The position numbers and the translations under genes are program-made. From NCBI GenBank assembly GCA_017430985.1, contig JAFRLZ010000071.1, forward strand, positions 1 to 35,791: 35,791 nucleotides of DNA, read 5' to 3'. Numbering within the stretch: the first letter of the stretch is position 1; every line of letters begins with the position of its first letter. Below are positions 1 through 7,966 of the stretch, piece by piece. This stretch comes from Oscillospiraceae bacterium. Its GTDB lineage: Bacteria > Bacillota > Clostridia > Oscillospirales > Oscillospiraceae. The notes under the pieces are model-generated. The model saw only the letters and a program-made list of their open reading frames with translations, was not told the origin of the DNA and searched no databases.

Positions 1-695
<695 letters not shown>

Positions 696-763
696 GTATC
701 TGACGCGGAGAACCGCGTAATGATAACCGACAGGAACCCAAAAGGACGAAAGGAGAAAATGAA

Positions 764-2095
764 ATGAAACTCAGCAAGATCCTTGCCCTGCTGCTCGCCC
801 TGTGCATGGTCCTCGGCCTCGCCGCCTGCGGCGGCCAGCCCGCGCAGCCTGCGGCGGATGACGCCCCCAAGGCCGACGACACCCCGGCCGCCGACGCCCC
901 CAAGGCCGACGACACCCCGGTCGCCGACGCCCCCGCCGTCGAGGAGTCCGCTTTCTACGGCCCCATCTATGACGACTGGAGCAAGATGTCCGACGACGAG
1001 CTCTACCAGCAGGCGCTGGAAGAGGTCAAGGACGGCAGCGCCATCAGCATCTACGCCACCTCCTCCAAGATGAAGAAGGTCCAGGAGACCTTCGAGGAAG
1101 CCTTCCCCGGCCTCAAGGTCGACATCATGGACCTTGACAACGACGAAGTTCTCGAAAAGTGCCGTCTCGAGGCCAACGCCGGCAACGTCATGGGTGACGT
1201 GCTGCAGGTGAAGGACGTCAACGGCGACGTCTTCTTCGGCGACTACGAGGACGGCATCATCAGCGCCTTCTACCCCGAGGACATCTGCGCCCACATCGAC
1301 GAGGGCCTGCTGCGCTACGGCTACCCGCTGTACGCCTCCCAGTCCTTCTGGTACTACAACACCGAAGCCTTCCCCGAAGGCCAGCCCATCGACAGCTGGT
1401 GGCAGATCATCGAGAAGAACGAGGACGGCAGCCAGAAGTACCGCATCTTCACCAAGGAGATCGGCTCTGAGACCGCCTATCTGTCCATCTTTGCCAGCTT
1501 CATCGTGAACGCCGACCAGATGGCGGCCAACTACAAGGAAGTCTACGGCAAGGACCTGGAGTACACCTATGACGCCAGCGCCTTCAACTTCGAGGTTCCC
1601 GCGAACAACGCCGGCGTTGAGTATCTGTGGCGCTTCAGCCAGATGAAGATCACCTTCATCGGCGACGGCGACGAGCTCGTCAAGGCCGTCCACAACTCCA
1701 CGGCCGACGATCCCGCCCTGGCTCTGGCCTCTGCCGGCAAGATCACCAACCGCGACGACTCCGGCTACAACATCGCCTGGATCGTGCTCAATCCCTACAA
1801 CGGCCTGCAGAACCTTGAGTATATGTACGTCGTCAACAACTGCAAGCACCCGGCGGGCGCCCGCCTGTTCATCCGCTTCGTCACCGGCGGCGCCGACGGC
1901 GAGAGCGGCGGCTTCAAGCCCTTCGCCAAGGAAGGCAACTGGCCTGTCCGCGACGACGTGAAGGACAAGAAGAACGACATGACCCTGGCCGAACTGAACG
2001 CTGCCGAGCCCGATCTGGCCGCGATCTACAACGTGTTCCTGGATGCGCAGGACATGTGGATCTACTGGCTCGACCAGAACCCGAACATCGGCTGA
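764..2095 (+). CDS. ABC transporter extracellular solute-binding lipoprotein
   Basis: A 443-aa secreted lipoprotein with a lysine-containing signal peptide and lipobox (LAAC, Cys about residue 21), so it should be tethered to the outer face of the membrane and deliver ligand to the importer whose ATPase precedes it. The mature N-terminus is a low-complexity linker of Ala, Pro and Asp with a tandem repeat (APKADDTP twice). The rest looks like a periplasmic-binding-protein type II fold of the AfuA/FbpA/PhnS-like group (SAISIYATSSKMKKVQETFE near the start of the fold), a group whose members bind iron, sugar phosphates or aminoethylphosphonate. The ligand here is unknown. The start at 764 has an AAAGGAG ribosome site about 9 bases upstream; an out-of-frame ATG at 759 was not chosen. 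Confidence 0.9.
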   Translation: MKLSKILALLLALCMVLGLAACGGQPAQPAADDAPKADDTPAADAPKADDTPVADAPAVEESAFYGPIYDDWSKMSDDELYQQALEEVKDGSAISIYATSSKMKKVQETFEEAFPGLKVDIMDLDNDEVLEKCRLEANAGNVMGDVLQVKDVNGDVFFGDYEDGIISAFYPEDICAHIDEGLLRYGYPLYASQSFWYYNTEAFPEGQPIDSWWQIIEKNEDGSQKYRIFTKEIGSETAYLSIFASFIVNADQMAANYKEVYGKDLEYTYDASAFNFEVPANNAGVEYLWRFSQMKITFIGDGDELVKAVHNSTADDPALALASAGKITNRDDSGYNIAWIVLNPYNGLQNLEYMYVVNNCKHPAGARLFIRFVTGGADGESGGFKPFAKEGNWPVRDDVKDKKNDMTLAELNAAEPDLAAIYNVFLDAQDMWIYWLDQNPNIG

Positions 2096-2107
2096 TCCTG
2101 ACCTTTT

Positions 2108-2135
2108 CCGCGGGGCGGAGCTCTCCGCCCCGCGG
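2108..2135 (+). other. GC-rich intergenic hairpin without U-tract
   Basis: Perfect inverted repeat with 12-base arms (2108-2119 and 2124-2135) and a 4-base loop, just after the solute-binding-protein stop. No run of T follows, so it is unlikely to be an intrinsic terminator. Such hairpins after a binding-protein gene often protect the upstream mRNA and let it be more abundant than distal genes (inference). Confidence 0.6.
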
Positions 2136-2153
2136 AGCATCCCATTGTGAAGT

Positions 2154-2738
2154 ATGAGCGAACAGGACGAACTTTTCAGACAGGAAAGAGCCCGCGAGCA
2201 GGAAAAAGCCCGGCGGGAGCGGCAGAAGAAGAGGGACGAGCGCAGCAAGCGCTTCTGGAGCACCTTCCTCTTCACCGAGAACGGCAAGCCCAAGAGCGGC
2301 TTCCTCGTCTACACCTTCTGCCTGAGCATCGTGTTCATCGCGCTGTACATCCTCGCCTTTCGCTTCGTCATCGATCTGCTCGCGCCGCTGACGGCCTCCT
2401 GGCCGACCTTTTGGGGGAACCTTCTCGGCTCCCTCAGCGTCAGCGTTGCCGTTTTGGCCGTCGCCGCGCTCCTGCATCGCGTGTTTTCGGATAAACGGCT
2501 GATGTTTGGAACCTATCTCTGGCTCTGCGTCTATGTGCTCGCGGCCATCATCTATATGGCCTTTTTCCTGCGCGACGCCGGTACCATGCGTGAGTTCATG
2601 CTCTTCGCGCTGTGGTTTGCGATCCTGCCGGTCGTGCTCGGCACAGTCCTGTTTTTCTTCTTCTGCAAGAGAGATCATCACCCGAAGGCGCCCGTCGCTG
2701 AGGAGCCCGAGTGGAAAAAGTATGTTCACCGTCGATAA
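2154..2738 (+). CDS. Predicted four-helix membrane protein, function unknown
   Basis: A 194-aa protein with a strongly charged, probably coiled-coil N-terminus (residues 1-40, rich in Glu, Arg, Lys, Gln), then four predicted membrane segments: about residues 44-66, 80-100, 118-136 and 147-170, and a short charged cytoplasmic tail. I do not recognise the family. It lies between the solute-binding lipoprotein and a HAD protein on the same strand, 58 bases after the former and 24 before the latter, so it is probably co-transcribed. It is not a normal ABC permease: too short and without the EAA loop. The start has no clear Shine-Dalgarno sequence and sits right behind the 2108-2135 hairpin. Confidence 0.75.
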   Translation: MSEQDELFRQERAREQEKARRERQKKRDERSKRFWSTFLFTENGKPKSGFLVYTFCLSIVFIALYILAFRFVIDLLAPLTASWPTFWGNLLGSLSVSVAVLAVAALLHRVFSDKRLMFGTYLWLCVYVLAAIIYMAFFLRDAGTMREFMLFALWFAILPVVLGTVLFFFFCKRDHHPKAPVAEEPEWKKYVHRR

Positions 2739-2762
2739 TCGACAGGGCGCGGAGGTTGCGAT

Positions 2763-3524
2763 ATGATCAAGGCAGTAATGTTTGATATGGGCGGTACGCT
2801 CGAGGACGTTTATGTTGACGAGGCCTCGGAGCTCGCCGCGATTGACAGGCTCGACGCCATGCTCCGCGTCGGCGGTCTCGACCCTCAGGTCGGGAAGGAG
2901 GAGCTCAAGCGCCGCGCCGATGAGGGCTGGAAGCGCTACGGCGCTTACCGCGACAGGACCGGGGAAGAGCTCAAGCCCATCCCGATCTGGTGTGACTATG
3001 TGCTGGAGGACTTTCATTTCCCCCGTGAGATCCTGGAGCCGCTGTGCGAGCCGATCGCTCACATGTGGGAACTGACGCATTATCACCGCGCCCTGCGCCC
3101 CCGTGTCGCGGAGATGCTGCAGGGGCTGAAAGTCCTGGGCCTCAAGCTCGGCGTCATCAGCAACACGGCTGCCATATATCAGGTCTTTGACAGCCTTGAG
3201 GAGTACGGCATCCGTGATTTCTTCTCGGACGTCACGCTCTCGTCCGTGACGGGGATGCGCAAGCCGCTTGCGGACATCTTCTTCGTCTCGACGCGGCAGC
3301 TGCGCGTGAGCCCGGATGAGTGCGTCTACGTCGGCGACACCGTCTCGCGCGATATCATCGGCTCCAAGAAGGCGGGCTTTGCCCGCGCCATCCAGATCGG
3401 CTCAAAGCTGACAAAGGAAAAAGACAACGGCCTGCAGACTGAGTACAGGCCGGACTGTTTGATCGAAGACATCTACGAGGTGCTCCCCTTGGTGCGAGAC
3501 ATGCTCCGCCGGGAGAACGCCTGA
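2763..3524 (+). CDS. HAD-superfamily protein, paralogue 1 of 5
   Basis: A 253-aa HAD subfamily I protein, the first of five related ones in this locus. Visible motifs: motif I DMGGT with nucleophile D8, motif II VISN (S133), motif III RKP (K167) and motif IV VGDTVSRD (D192, D197). An alpha-helical cap lies between motifs I and II and has a Trp-containing PIWCDYVLEDF segment shared with the paralogues. The general acid/base Asp normally two residues after the nucleophile is Gly10, as in HAD branches that are not ordinary phosphatases (dehalogenases, phosphonatase). It closes the transporter-side operon and is followed by a bidirectional terminator. ATG 2763 has GGAGG upstream. Confidence 0.9.
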   Translation: MIKAVMFDMGGTLEDVYVDEASELAAIDRLDAMLRVGGLDPQVGKEELKRRADEGWKRYGAYRDRTGEELKPIPIWCDYVLEDFHFPREILEPLCEPIAHMWELTHYHRALRPRVAEMLQGLKVLGLKLGVISNTAAIYQVFDSLEEYGIRDFFSDVTLSSVTGMRKPLADIFFVSTRQLRVSPDECVYVGDTVSRDIIGSKKAGFARAIQIGSKLTKEKDNGLQTEYRPDCLIEDIYEVLPLVRDMLRRENA

Positions 3525-3537
3525 AAAGAATAAAAAA

Positions 3538-3578
3538 GCAGGGGAGATGAACAAAATCGCTCATCTCCCCTGCGTCTG
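3538..3578 (+). terminator. Bidirectional intrinsic terminator
   Basis: Perfect 13-base inverted repeat (3538-3550 and 3561-3573, 10-base loop) between two convergent genes. A T-rich run follows on the + strand (3574-3582) and a run of six A precedes it (3532-3537), giving a U-tract for the minus-strand transcript. It can serve both the HAD gene and the LacI-type gene. Confidence 0.9.
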
Positions 3579-3586
3579 TTTTTTAC

Positions 3587-4591
3587 TCAGACCGGCGCAC
3601 AGGATGAACGCTCGATCAGAGCGGGCGTGAGTATCCGATGCGAATAGCCGGTCTGTTCATCCTGAATCTTGTCGATCAGCGTGTCGACCGCAACGGATGC
3701 GAGCATCTTCTTCGGCTGCTCGATGGTCGTCAGTTCGATGCGCGGCAGACCGCTGTCGCGGATGTTGTCGAAGCCGAGCAGGGAGAGGTCCTTCGGGATG
3801 CGCAGGCCGATCTCCTCGGCCGCCTGCATAACGCCGAGAGCGTTGGTATCCGTGGCGGCGAAAATCGCCGTGTAGCGGCGTTCCTGTGAGAAAAGCTGCT
3901 TGGCAAGCTGGTAGCCGTATTTGATAGAGGAAGCGGAAAAAGTGTTGATGCAATACTGCTGGCGCAATCCGAGGCGCTCACAGGCTGCGGCATAGCCCTC
4001 CGCTCGCAGTTGATGCGTCGTGCTGCCGCGCCGCCGCCCAAAATACAGGATGCTGCGATGGCCCAGTCGATAGAGATACTCTACGCCGATCTGTGCGCCG
4101 CGGTAGTTGTCGACCGAGACGTAGCTCTCCGGCGCCTCCCGGAGGTTTTCACCGATAAAGATTGTCGGGATACGGCTCAGGTAGGGCTTGACCAGTTCAT
4201 AGCTCTCGGCGCCGGAGGGGAAGAACAATATGCCGTCCACCTGGCGGCCGATCATCAGCTCGAACAGATCGCGTTCCTGCTCCACGTCGCGCGAGGAGTT
4301 GCAGAGAATGATATTGTAGCCGCGCGAGCGCGCCTGACGGTCGATATGGTAGGCCAGCTCCGACATGAAGGGGTTGTTCACACTGGTGAGGATCACACCG
4401 AGCAGCTTCGTGCTCTTCATGACCATCGCGCGCGCGACGGTGTTCGTCGTGTAGTTCATCTCCTTGCAGATCTGCAGGATGCGCGCGCGCGTATCCTCGC
4501 TGATTTCGGGGCTGCCCGTCAGCGCGCGGGAGACCGTGGAATAGGAGACGCCGGCGGCCCTGGCCACGTCTTTGATCGTCACATTTTTCAT
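3587..4591 (-). CDS. LacI/GalR-family transcriptional repressor
   Basis: A 334-aa regulator with an N-terminal LacI helix-turn-helix and hinge (TIKDVARAAGVSYSTVSRAL, then Ala/Met hinge segment VARAM), followed by a periplasmic-binding-like effector domain (LLGVILTS, NPFMSEL, FFPSGAESYELV, SVDNYRGA, FAATDTNALGVMQAAEE, LLGFDNI). The family represses catabolic and transport genes and releases DNA on binding a sugar-like effector. The gene is divergent from the second HAD operon and convergent to the first, and the intergenic DNA has AAACG-centred operator-like sites at both promoters, so it probably controls both itself and the 4963-12125 run. ATG 4591 has GGGAGG 8 bases upstream. The effector is unknown. 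Confidence 0.95.
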   Translation of the reverse strand: MKNVTIKDVARAAGVSYSTVSRALTGSPEISEDTRARILQICKEMNYTTNTVARAMVMKSTKLLGVILTSVNNPFMSELAYHIDRQARSRGYNIILCNSSRDVEQERDLFELMIGRQVDGILFFPSGAESYELVKPYLSRIPTIFIGENLREAPESYVSVDNYRGAQIGVEYLYRLGHRSILYFGRRRGSTTHQLRAEGYAAACERLGLRQQYCINTFSASSIKYGYQLAKQLFSQERRYTAIFAATDTNALGVMQAAEEIGLRIPKDLSLLGFDNIRDSGLPRIELTTIEQPKKMLASVAVDTLIDKIQDEQTGYSHRILTPALIERSSCAPV

Positions 4592-4635
4592 TTTTGGACC
4601 TCCCGACGAAAATTTGCGTTATTATTTCCGAAAAT

Positions 4636-4664
4636 AGTGTAAACGATAAGCGCCAAAAATGCAA
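4636..4664 (-). promoter_or_regulatory. Putative promoter of the LacI-type gene with overlapping operator-like site
   Basis: On the minus strand, TTGCAT (4659-4664) and TACACT (4636-4641) are 17 bases apart. TGTAAACGATAA (+ strand, 4638-4649) overlaps the -10 and shares the AAACG core with the site at 4928-4939. Its position fits autorepression by the LacI-family protein (inference). Confidence 0.45.
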
Positions 4665-4788
4665 GCAAAACTTTGGCGAAAATGACAAGAGCAAAGGGGA
4701 AACGGCGTTTTTATTCCGTCATACACGCTAACAGACAAGGGGCAAAAGGCCTGATCTGGATAGAAATGCGATCTTTTCCGAAAAACTG

Positions 4789-4803
4789 CCGAAATGATTT
4801 CGG
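4789..4803. promoter_or_regulatory. 15-base perfect palindrome, possible operator
   Basis: CCGAAAT-G-ATTTCGG, two 7-base arms around one central base, about 80 bases upstream of the HAD operon -35. CCGAAAA also occurs singly nearby (4628-4634 and 4778-4784). It has no LacI-type CG centre, so if functional it would bind a different regulator. Confidence 0.35.
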
Positions 4804-4884
4804 GAAAACATCAAAAAGAGTGAAATTATTTTCAAACAGACCAAACAAGGTGATAAACTGCTTGTTTTGTATCAAAAAAATTCC

Positions 4885-4913
4885 TTGACGGGGCAGGGGA
4901 GAAGCAGTAAACT
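4885..4913 (+). promoter_or_regulatory. Putative sigma-A promoter of the HAD/cp-iPGM operon
   Basis: TTGACG (4885-4890) and TAAACT (4908-4913) separated by 17 bases, about 50 bases upstream of the first start codon. The operator-like site 4928-4939 lies just downstream of the expected transcription start, the usual position for steric repression. Confidence 0.6.
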
Positions 4914-4927
4914 ATATTTGAAAAAAC

Positions 4928-4939
4928 GGAAACGTTTGA
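4928..4939. promoter_or_regulatory. Putative LacI-family operator
   Basis: GGAAACGTTTGA contains the perfect palindrome AAACGTTT (4930-4937) with the central CG characteristic of LacI/GalR operators. It lies between the promoter and the AGGAGG ribosome site of the HAD operon and opposite the LacI-type gene. CcpA is an alternative binder, since the core resembles a cre site. Confidence 0.5.
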
Positions 4940-4962
4940 AAAAACAGGAGGAGGCGTGTGCG

Positions 4963-5718
4963 ATGATCAAAGCGGTGCTGTTCGATTTGGGCGGGACGCT
5001 ACACACCAACACTCTCCCGGAGGGGCGGGACCTGTGGTTTGCCAAAAGGATCCTGGACCGGCTTTCCGATTACGGGATCGTCCTGCCGGCGACGCCGGAG
5101 GAGCTCGCACGCGTCCTCCCCGTCAACAGCGAGCTCTACAAGCACGAGTCCGAGGAAACGCTGCGGGAGCTGCCGAGCGCGCAGATCTGGAACGACTACT
5201 ATCTGCGTGAATACCACATCGGGCGCGACAGGCTCGAGCCGATCGCGGAGGAGCTGAGCTTCCTGTACGACTACGAGCGCCCCTGCGTCATGCGCCGTCC
5301 GCATCTGAAGGAGACGATGACGGAGCTGCGAGGCATGGGTCTTCGCCTCGGGGTCATCAGCAACATCATCTCCCGCTCGGTCGTGCCGCATTTCCTGGCC
5401 GAGTACGACATCCTGCGGGACATGGACTGCGTGATCACCTCGGCCGAGACCGGCATCCGCAAGCCTTCGCCCGACATTTTCCGCATCGCCGAGGAGACCC
5501 TTGGCCTGAAGCCGGAGGAGCTGGCCTATGTCGGCGACACGATCTCGCGCGACGTGCGCGGCACGAGGAACGCCGGCTGGGCGCTGATGATCCGCATCAG
5601 CTTCCCCGGTACCGCCCATCGCGACGCAGGTCTTGAAAATGCGGGATATGAGCCGGATTACCTGATCCATGAACTTGATGAGATCCCCGCGATCATCCGT
5701 GAAGTGAACAAAAATTGA
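4963..5718 (+). CDS. HAD-superfamily protein, paralogue 2 of 5
   Basis: A 251-aa HAD subfamily I protein and the first gene of the operon that runs to 12125. Motif I is DLGGT with D8 as nucleophile and Gly10 in place of the acid/base Asp; motif II VISN (S133), motif III IRKP (K167) and motif IV VGDTISRD (D192, D197) sit at the same positions as in paralogue 1. The cap includes a QIWNDYYLREY segment equivalent to the Trp segment of the others. An in-frame upstream extension to 4867 would run through the promoter, so ATG 4963 is chosen; AGGAGG lies 10 bases upstream. The substrate is unknown, presumably linked to the cp-iPGM, kinase and PEP carboxykinase downstream. Confidence 0.9.
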   Translation: MIKAVLFDLGGTLHTNTLPEGRDLWFAKRILDRLSDYGIVLPATPEELARVLPVNSELYKHESEETLRELPSAQIWNDYYLREYHIGRDRLEPIAEELSFLYDYERPCVMRRPHLKETMTELRGMGLRLGVISNIISRSVVPHFLAEYDILRDMDCVITSAETGIRKPSPDIFRIAEETLGLKPEELAYVGDTISRDVRGTRNAGWALMIRISFPGTAHRDAGLENAGYEPDYLIHELDEIPAIIREVNKN

Positions 5719-5742
5719 GCATACAGACAGGAGGAGACATCC

Positions 5743-6474
5743 ATGGCTGACAACATCAATGCGATCTTTTTTGACGTCGGCGCGACGCTGCGCTATGTGG
5801 TGGAGGATGCTGAATTCGCCGCCGCGGCCGAGAAGGAACTGATGGAGCTCGTCGGCGCGACGGAGGAGCACGACGCGTTCTTCGCCAAGCTCGAAAAAAA
5901 CTGGAAGGCCTACCGCAAGTGGGCCAAGACCGAGCTGCTGGACGTGTCGGAGATGGAGCTCTGGCTGCAGTACCTGCTGCCGGACTACCCGGCCGAGCGC
6001 GTCGCCCCGAACGCTGCGAGACTGACGCGCCTTTGGCGCGACCACGACGGCCGCCGCGTTGTGCACGAGGGCACGCTTGAAACGCTGCGCGAGCTGCAGC
6101 GCCGCGGCTACAAGCTTGGTATCATCGCCAACACCATCACCGAGACCGAGATCCCCGACTGGATGTGCCGCGACGGCGTGGCCGACTGCTTCAAGACGGT
6201 TATCCTCTCGTCCAAGGTGCGCCTGCGCAAGCCCGATCCGTCGATCTACCTGCTGGCCGCCCGCTGCATCGGCTCCGACCCGGTCAACTGCGCCTACGTC
6301 GGCGATAACCCCGTGCGCGACGTCGAGGGCGCGAAGGCCGCCGCGTTCGGCGCGATGGTGCTCTTTGAGGACGCCGGCACCGCCGACCGCGAGGGCAAGG
6401 CCCCCACGGTGCTGCCGGACTACACGATCAAGTCCATCCCGGAGCTGCTGGACCTGTTCCCGCCGCTTTCCTGA
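5743..6474 (+). CDS. HAD-superfamily protein, paralogue 3 of 5
   Basis: A 243-aa member of the same HAD set. Motif I is DVGAT (D11 nucleophile, Gly13 replacing the acid/base Asp), motif III LRKPD and motif IV VGDNPVRD are present. Motif II reads IIAN, so the usual Ser/Thr that contacts the phosphoryl group is Ala, which makes ordinary phosphatase activity doubtful. The cap has the shared ELWLQYLLPDYP segment. It starts 24 bases after paralogue 2 with AGGAGGA upstream and ends 10 bases before paralogue 4, so the genes are clearly one transcript. Confidence 0.88.
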   Translation: MADNINAIFFDVGATLRYVVEDAEFAAAAEKELMELVGATEEHDAFFAKLEKNWKAYRKWAKTELLDVSEMELWLQYLLPDYPAERVAPNAARLTRLWRDHDGRRVVHEGTLETLRELQRRGYKLGIIANTITETEIPDWMCRDGVADCFKTVILSSKVRLRKPDPSIYLLAARCIGSDPVNCAYVGDNPVRDVEGAKAAAFGAMVLFEDAGTADREGKAPTVLPDYTIKSIPELLDLFPPLS

Positions 6475-6484
6475 GGGCACGGCC

Positions 6485-7207
6485 ATGGCGAAGATCAAGG
6501 GTGTGTTTTTTGACCTCGGCGGCACGCTGCGCATTGCCGAGGAGATCCCCGAGTACATGGCCGGGGCCAGGCGCCGCATGGCGGAGCTCGTCGGCGCAGC
6601 GGACGTCGAGGCCTTCTACGACATGGTGGAGGCTCGTTACGCCCCGTACCGCGACTGGGCGCTGACAGAAAACCGGGAGTGCAGCGATTTTGACCTCTGG
6701 CACAAGTGGCTGCTGCCGGACATGGACGAGGAGGCGCTGCGCGCCGTCTGCCACGAGCTGACCTTCCAGTACCGGCAGGCCAAGGGTCTGCGCCATGTGG
6801 TCGAGGGCGGGCGTGAGGTCATCGACGCGCTGCATGCGCGCGGCTGTAAGCTCGGCATCATCTCGAACCTGATCGGCGAGTACGAGATCCCGGAGTGGCT
6901 GAAGGCCGACGGGCTGGACAAGTATTTCGACGCAGTGATCCTCTCTCCGATCTGCGGTATCCGCAAGCCGGACCCCCGGATGTACTGGATGGGCTGCGAG
7001 AAGCTCGGCTTGAAGCCGGAGGAGTGCGCCTCTGTCGCGGACAATCTCGATCGCGATATCACGGGCGCGAAGGCTGCCGGGATCGGCGCGAACATCCTGT
7101 TTATCAGTCCGGCGAAGCTCGCCAAAAAGACCATCACGGACGCCAACCGCCCGGACTACATCGTCCACCGGTTCCTGGATATTCTGGATCTTCCGATCCT
7201 GCAGTGA
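6485..7207 (+). CDS. HAD-superfamily protein, paralogue 4 of 5
   Basis: A 240-aa HAD protein with motif I DLGGT (D10 nucleophile, Gly12 at the acid/base position), motif II IISN, motif III IRKPD and a variant motif IV SVADNLDRD in which the conserved Gly before the Asp is Ala. The cap segment DLWHKWLLPDMD matches the Trp segment of the other copies. A longer in-frame reading from 6059 overlaps paralogue 3 and is rejected. ATG 6485 follows the preceding stop by 10 bases, with a GAGGGCACGG-type weak ribosome site, which suggests translational coupling. Confidence 0.88.
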   Translation: MAKIKGVFFDLGGTLRIAEEIPEYMAGARRRMAELVGAADVEAFYDMVEARYAPYRDWALTENRECSDFDLWHKWLLPDMDEEALRAVCHELTFQYRQAKGLRHVVEGGREVIDALHARGCKLGIISNLIGEYEIPEWLKADGLDKYFDAVILSPICGIRKPDPRMYWMGCEKLGLKPEECASVADNLDRDITGAKAAGIGANILFISPAKLAKKTITDANRPDYIVHRFLDILDLPILQ

Positions 7208-7215
7208 GGTGCGAT

Positions 7216-7947
7216 ATGGACAGAAACATCGACACCATTTTCATTGATCTCGGCGATACCTTCCGCGTCATCCGCAAGGACGAGGCTTATCAGTATGAGG
7301 CCAAGAAGCGGATCGCGGACCTGCTCGGCGTGGAGACGGACCCCGTCGCGTTCTACCGGGACGTGATCGAGCCGCGCTATGACAAGTACCGCGAATGGGC
7401 GCTGCGCTTCTACTGTGAAGCGCCGGTCAAGGTGCTGTGGACGCGCTGGCTGGCCTATGACTTCCCGCGCGAGCGCGTGGAGGCCGCAGCCGACGAGATG
7501 ACCTACGCCTACCGCAAGACCAAGGGTGAGCGCGTCGTCACCGACGGCGGCGCCGAGACCGTCAAAGAGCTTTACCGGCGAGGCTACACGCTTGCCATCG
7601 TGAGCGACCTCGTCGGCACGGAGGAAGTGGACGAGTGGCTCGACCGCGACGGTCTGCGCCCCTATTTCAAGAGCGTGCAGCAGTCCTCGGTCTGCCTCAT
7701 CCGCAAGCCGCATCCTGCCATCTACTACTACGCGCTCTCGGAGACCGGCTCCGATCCTGCGCGCACCTGCTATGTGGGCGACAACCTCAACCGCGACATC
7801 GTCGGCGCGAAGGCCGCCGGTCTCGGCATGACGGTCGGCGTGCAGTACCCCGGCAAGAAGCCGCAGGAGGTCACGGAAGAAAACAAACCCGATGTGTTTA
7901 TCAGCCATTTTTCACAGTTGCTTGACCTGTTTCCCCCGTTGAAATAA
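7216..7947 (+). CDS. HAD-superfamily protein, paralogue 5 of 5
   Basis: A 243-aa HAD protein and the most divergent in motif I: DLGDTF, with D11 as nucleophile and Gly13 at the acid/base position but an Asp one residue later. Motif II is IVSD, motif III IRKPH and motif IV VGDNLNRD. The cap keeps the VLWTRWLAYDFP segment. It begins 8 bases after paralogue 4 with GAGGTG upstream, and the circularly permuted mutase starts 19 bases after its stop. The HAD set may act in succession on related intermediates, or be partly non-catalytic (inference). Confidence 0.88.
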   Translation: MDRNIDTIFIDLGDTFRVIRKDEAYQYEAKKRIADLLGVETDPVAFYRDVIEPRYDKYREWALRFYCEAPVKVLWTRWLAYDFPRERVEAAADEMTYAYRKTKGERVVTDGGAETVKELYRRGYTLAIVSDLVGTEEVDEWLDRDGLRPYFKSVQQSSVCLIRKPHPAIYYYALSETGSDPARTCYVGDNLNRDIVGAKAAGLGMTVGVQYPGKKPQEVTEENKPDVFISHFSQLLDLFPPLK

Positions 7948-7966
7948 GAAAAGGAGCGTTTCAGAT

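Larger units (their letters stand above)
4592..4962. other. Divergent regulatory intergenic region
   Basis: A 371-base AT-rich stretch between the LacI-type gene and the HAD/cp-iPGM operon. It carries promoters in both directions, two operator-like AAACG sites and a separate 15-base palindrome, listed individually. A short open frame here (4673-4888) has no ribosome site and no recognisable product, so it is not called. Confidence 0.7.

Noticed and set aside
4673..4888. 71-codon frame in the LacI/HAD intergenic region
   Set aside because: No ribosome site, overlaps promoters in both directions, and composition is not coding-like.
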